Source: JAZDJJ01 sp043804035 (GTDB lineage Bacteria > Bacteroidota > Bacteroidia > Palsa-948). Taken from it: a stretch of DNA of 23,881 nucleotides. The translations under genes and the position numbers were made by a program. Positions within the stretch are counted from its first letter, which is position 1; the number at the start of each line of letters is the position of its first letter. Shown one piece after another: positions 23,881 to 23,881 of this stretch. The notes beneath the pieces were generated by a model. The model was not told the origin of the DNA, searched no databases, and saw nothing but the letters and a program-made list of their open reading frames with translations. Location of the stretch: positions 1-23,881 of the forward strand of contig JAZDJJ010000042.1 of assembly GCA_043804035.1 (NCBI GenBank), in the 5' to 3' direction.

Positions 23881-23881
23881 T

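Overview
This window looks like chromosomal DNA of an uncultured-type member of the Bacteroidota. The base composition is AT-rich. Several genes are preceded by the phylum-specific -7 promoter box TAnnTTTG. The protein set is typical of the phylum: a TonB-dependent receptor with an N-terminal carboxypeptidase-regulatory-like domain, a PorE-like T9SS/OmpA protein with TPR and PD40 propeller, a DUF5723-type outer-membrane protein, and a PadR/PspC pair. No rRNA, tRNA or CRISPR array was seen. Class or genus cannot be resolved from the window alone.

Layout. Positions 1-2537: a small secreted protein (minus) with a good promoter, then a padR-pspC envelope-stress-type operon (plus) with a likely PadR operator upstream. 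Positions 2538-2816: a spacer holding a repeat element. Positions 2817-5192: an outer-membrane TonB-dependent receptor (plus). Positions 5338-9226 (minus): a tight cluster queE - porE-like - spoIID-like, joining 7-deazaguanine synthesis with two envelope/peptidoglycan genes. Positions 9449-12058 (plus): hflX with a TTG start, then an orphan sigma-54 activator without receiver domain. Positions 12065-15445 (minus): DUF5723 protein - fabD - tsaB. Positions 15446-16011: a gene-free spacer with three repeat families. Positions 16012-22069 (minus): an M49 dipeptidyl-peptidase III lipoprotein, a double-SWIM zinc-finger protein and a SNF2 helicase. The last two overlap in different frames across an A9 tract and are probably one protein split by a frameshift.

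Positions 22100-23881 are an accessory region. It has a RelE-like toxin/antitoxin pair and what I read as the wreck of a type III-like restriction-modification operon, in transcription order: C-terminal part of a DNA methyltransferase with a one-base deletion, an intact GxxExxY (PD-(D/E)XK-like) gene, and the first 40 codons of a restriction/helicase subunit. An inverted-repeat element at the right edge abuts the methyltransferase fragment. An ACTTACGCA-type dispersed repeat sits exactly where the restriction subunit stops.

Most genes are ordinary housekeeping or envelope genes. I did not see a convincing complete new system. The points most worth a second look are the A9 frameshift between the SWIM and SNF2 reading frames, the decayed restriction-modification module with repeats at its breakpoints, the palindrome inserted in an octamer array, and the candidate PadR operator.
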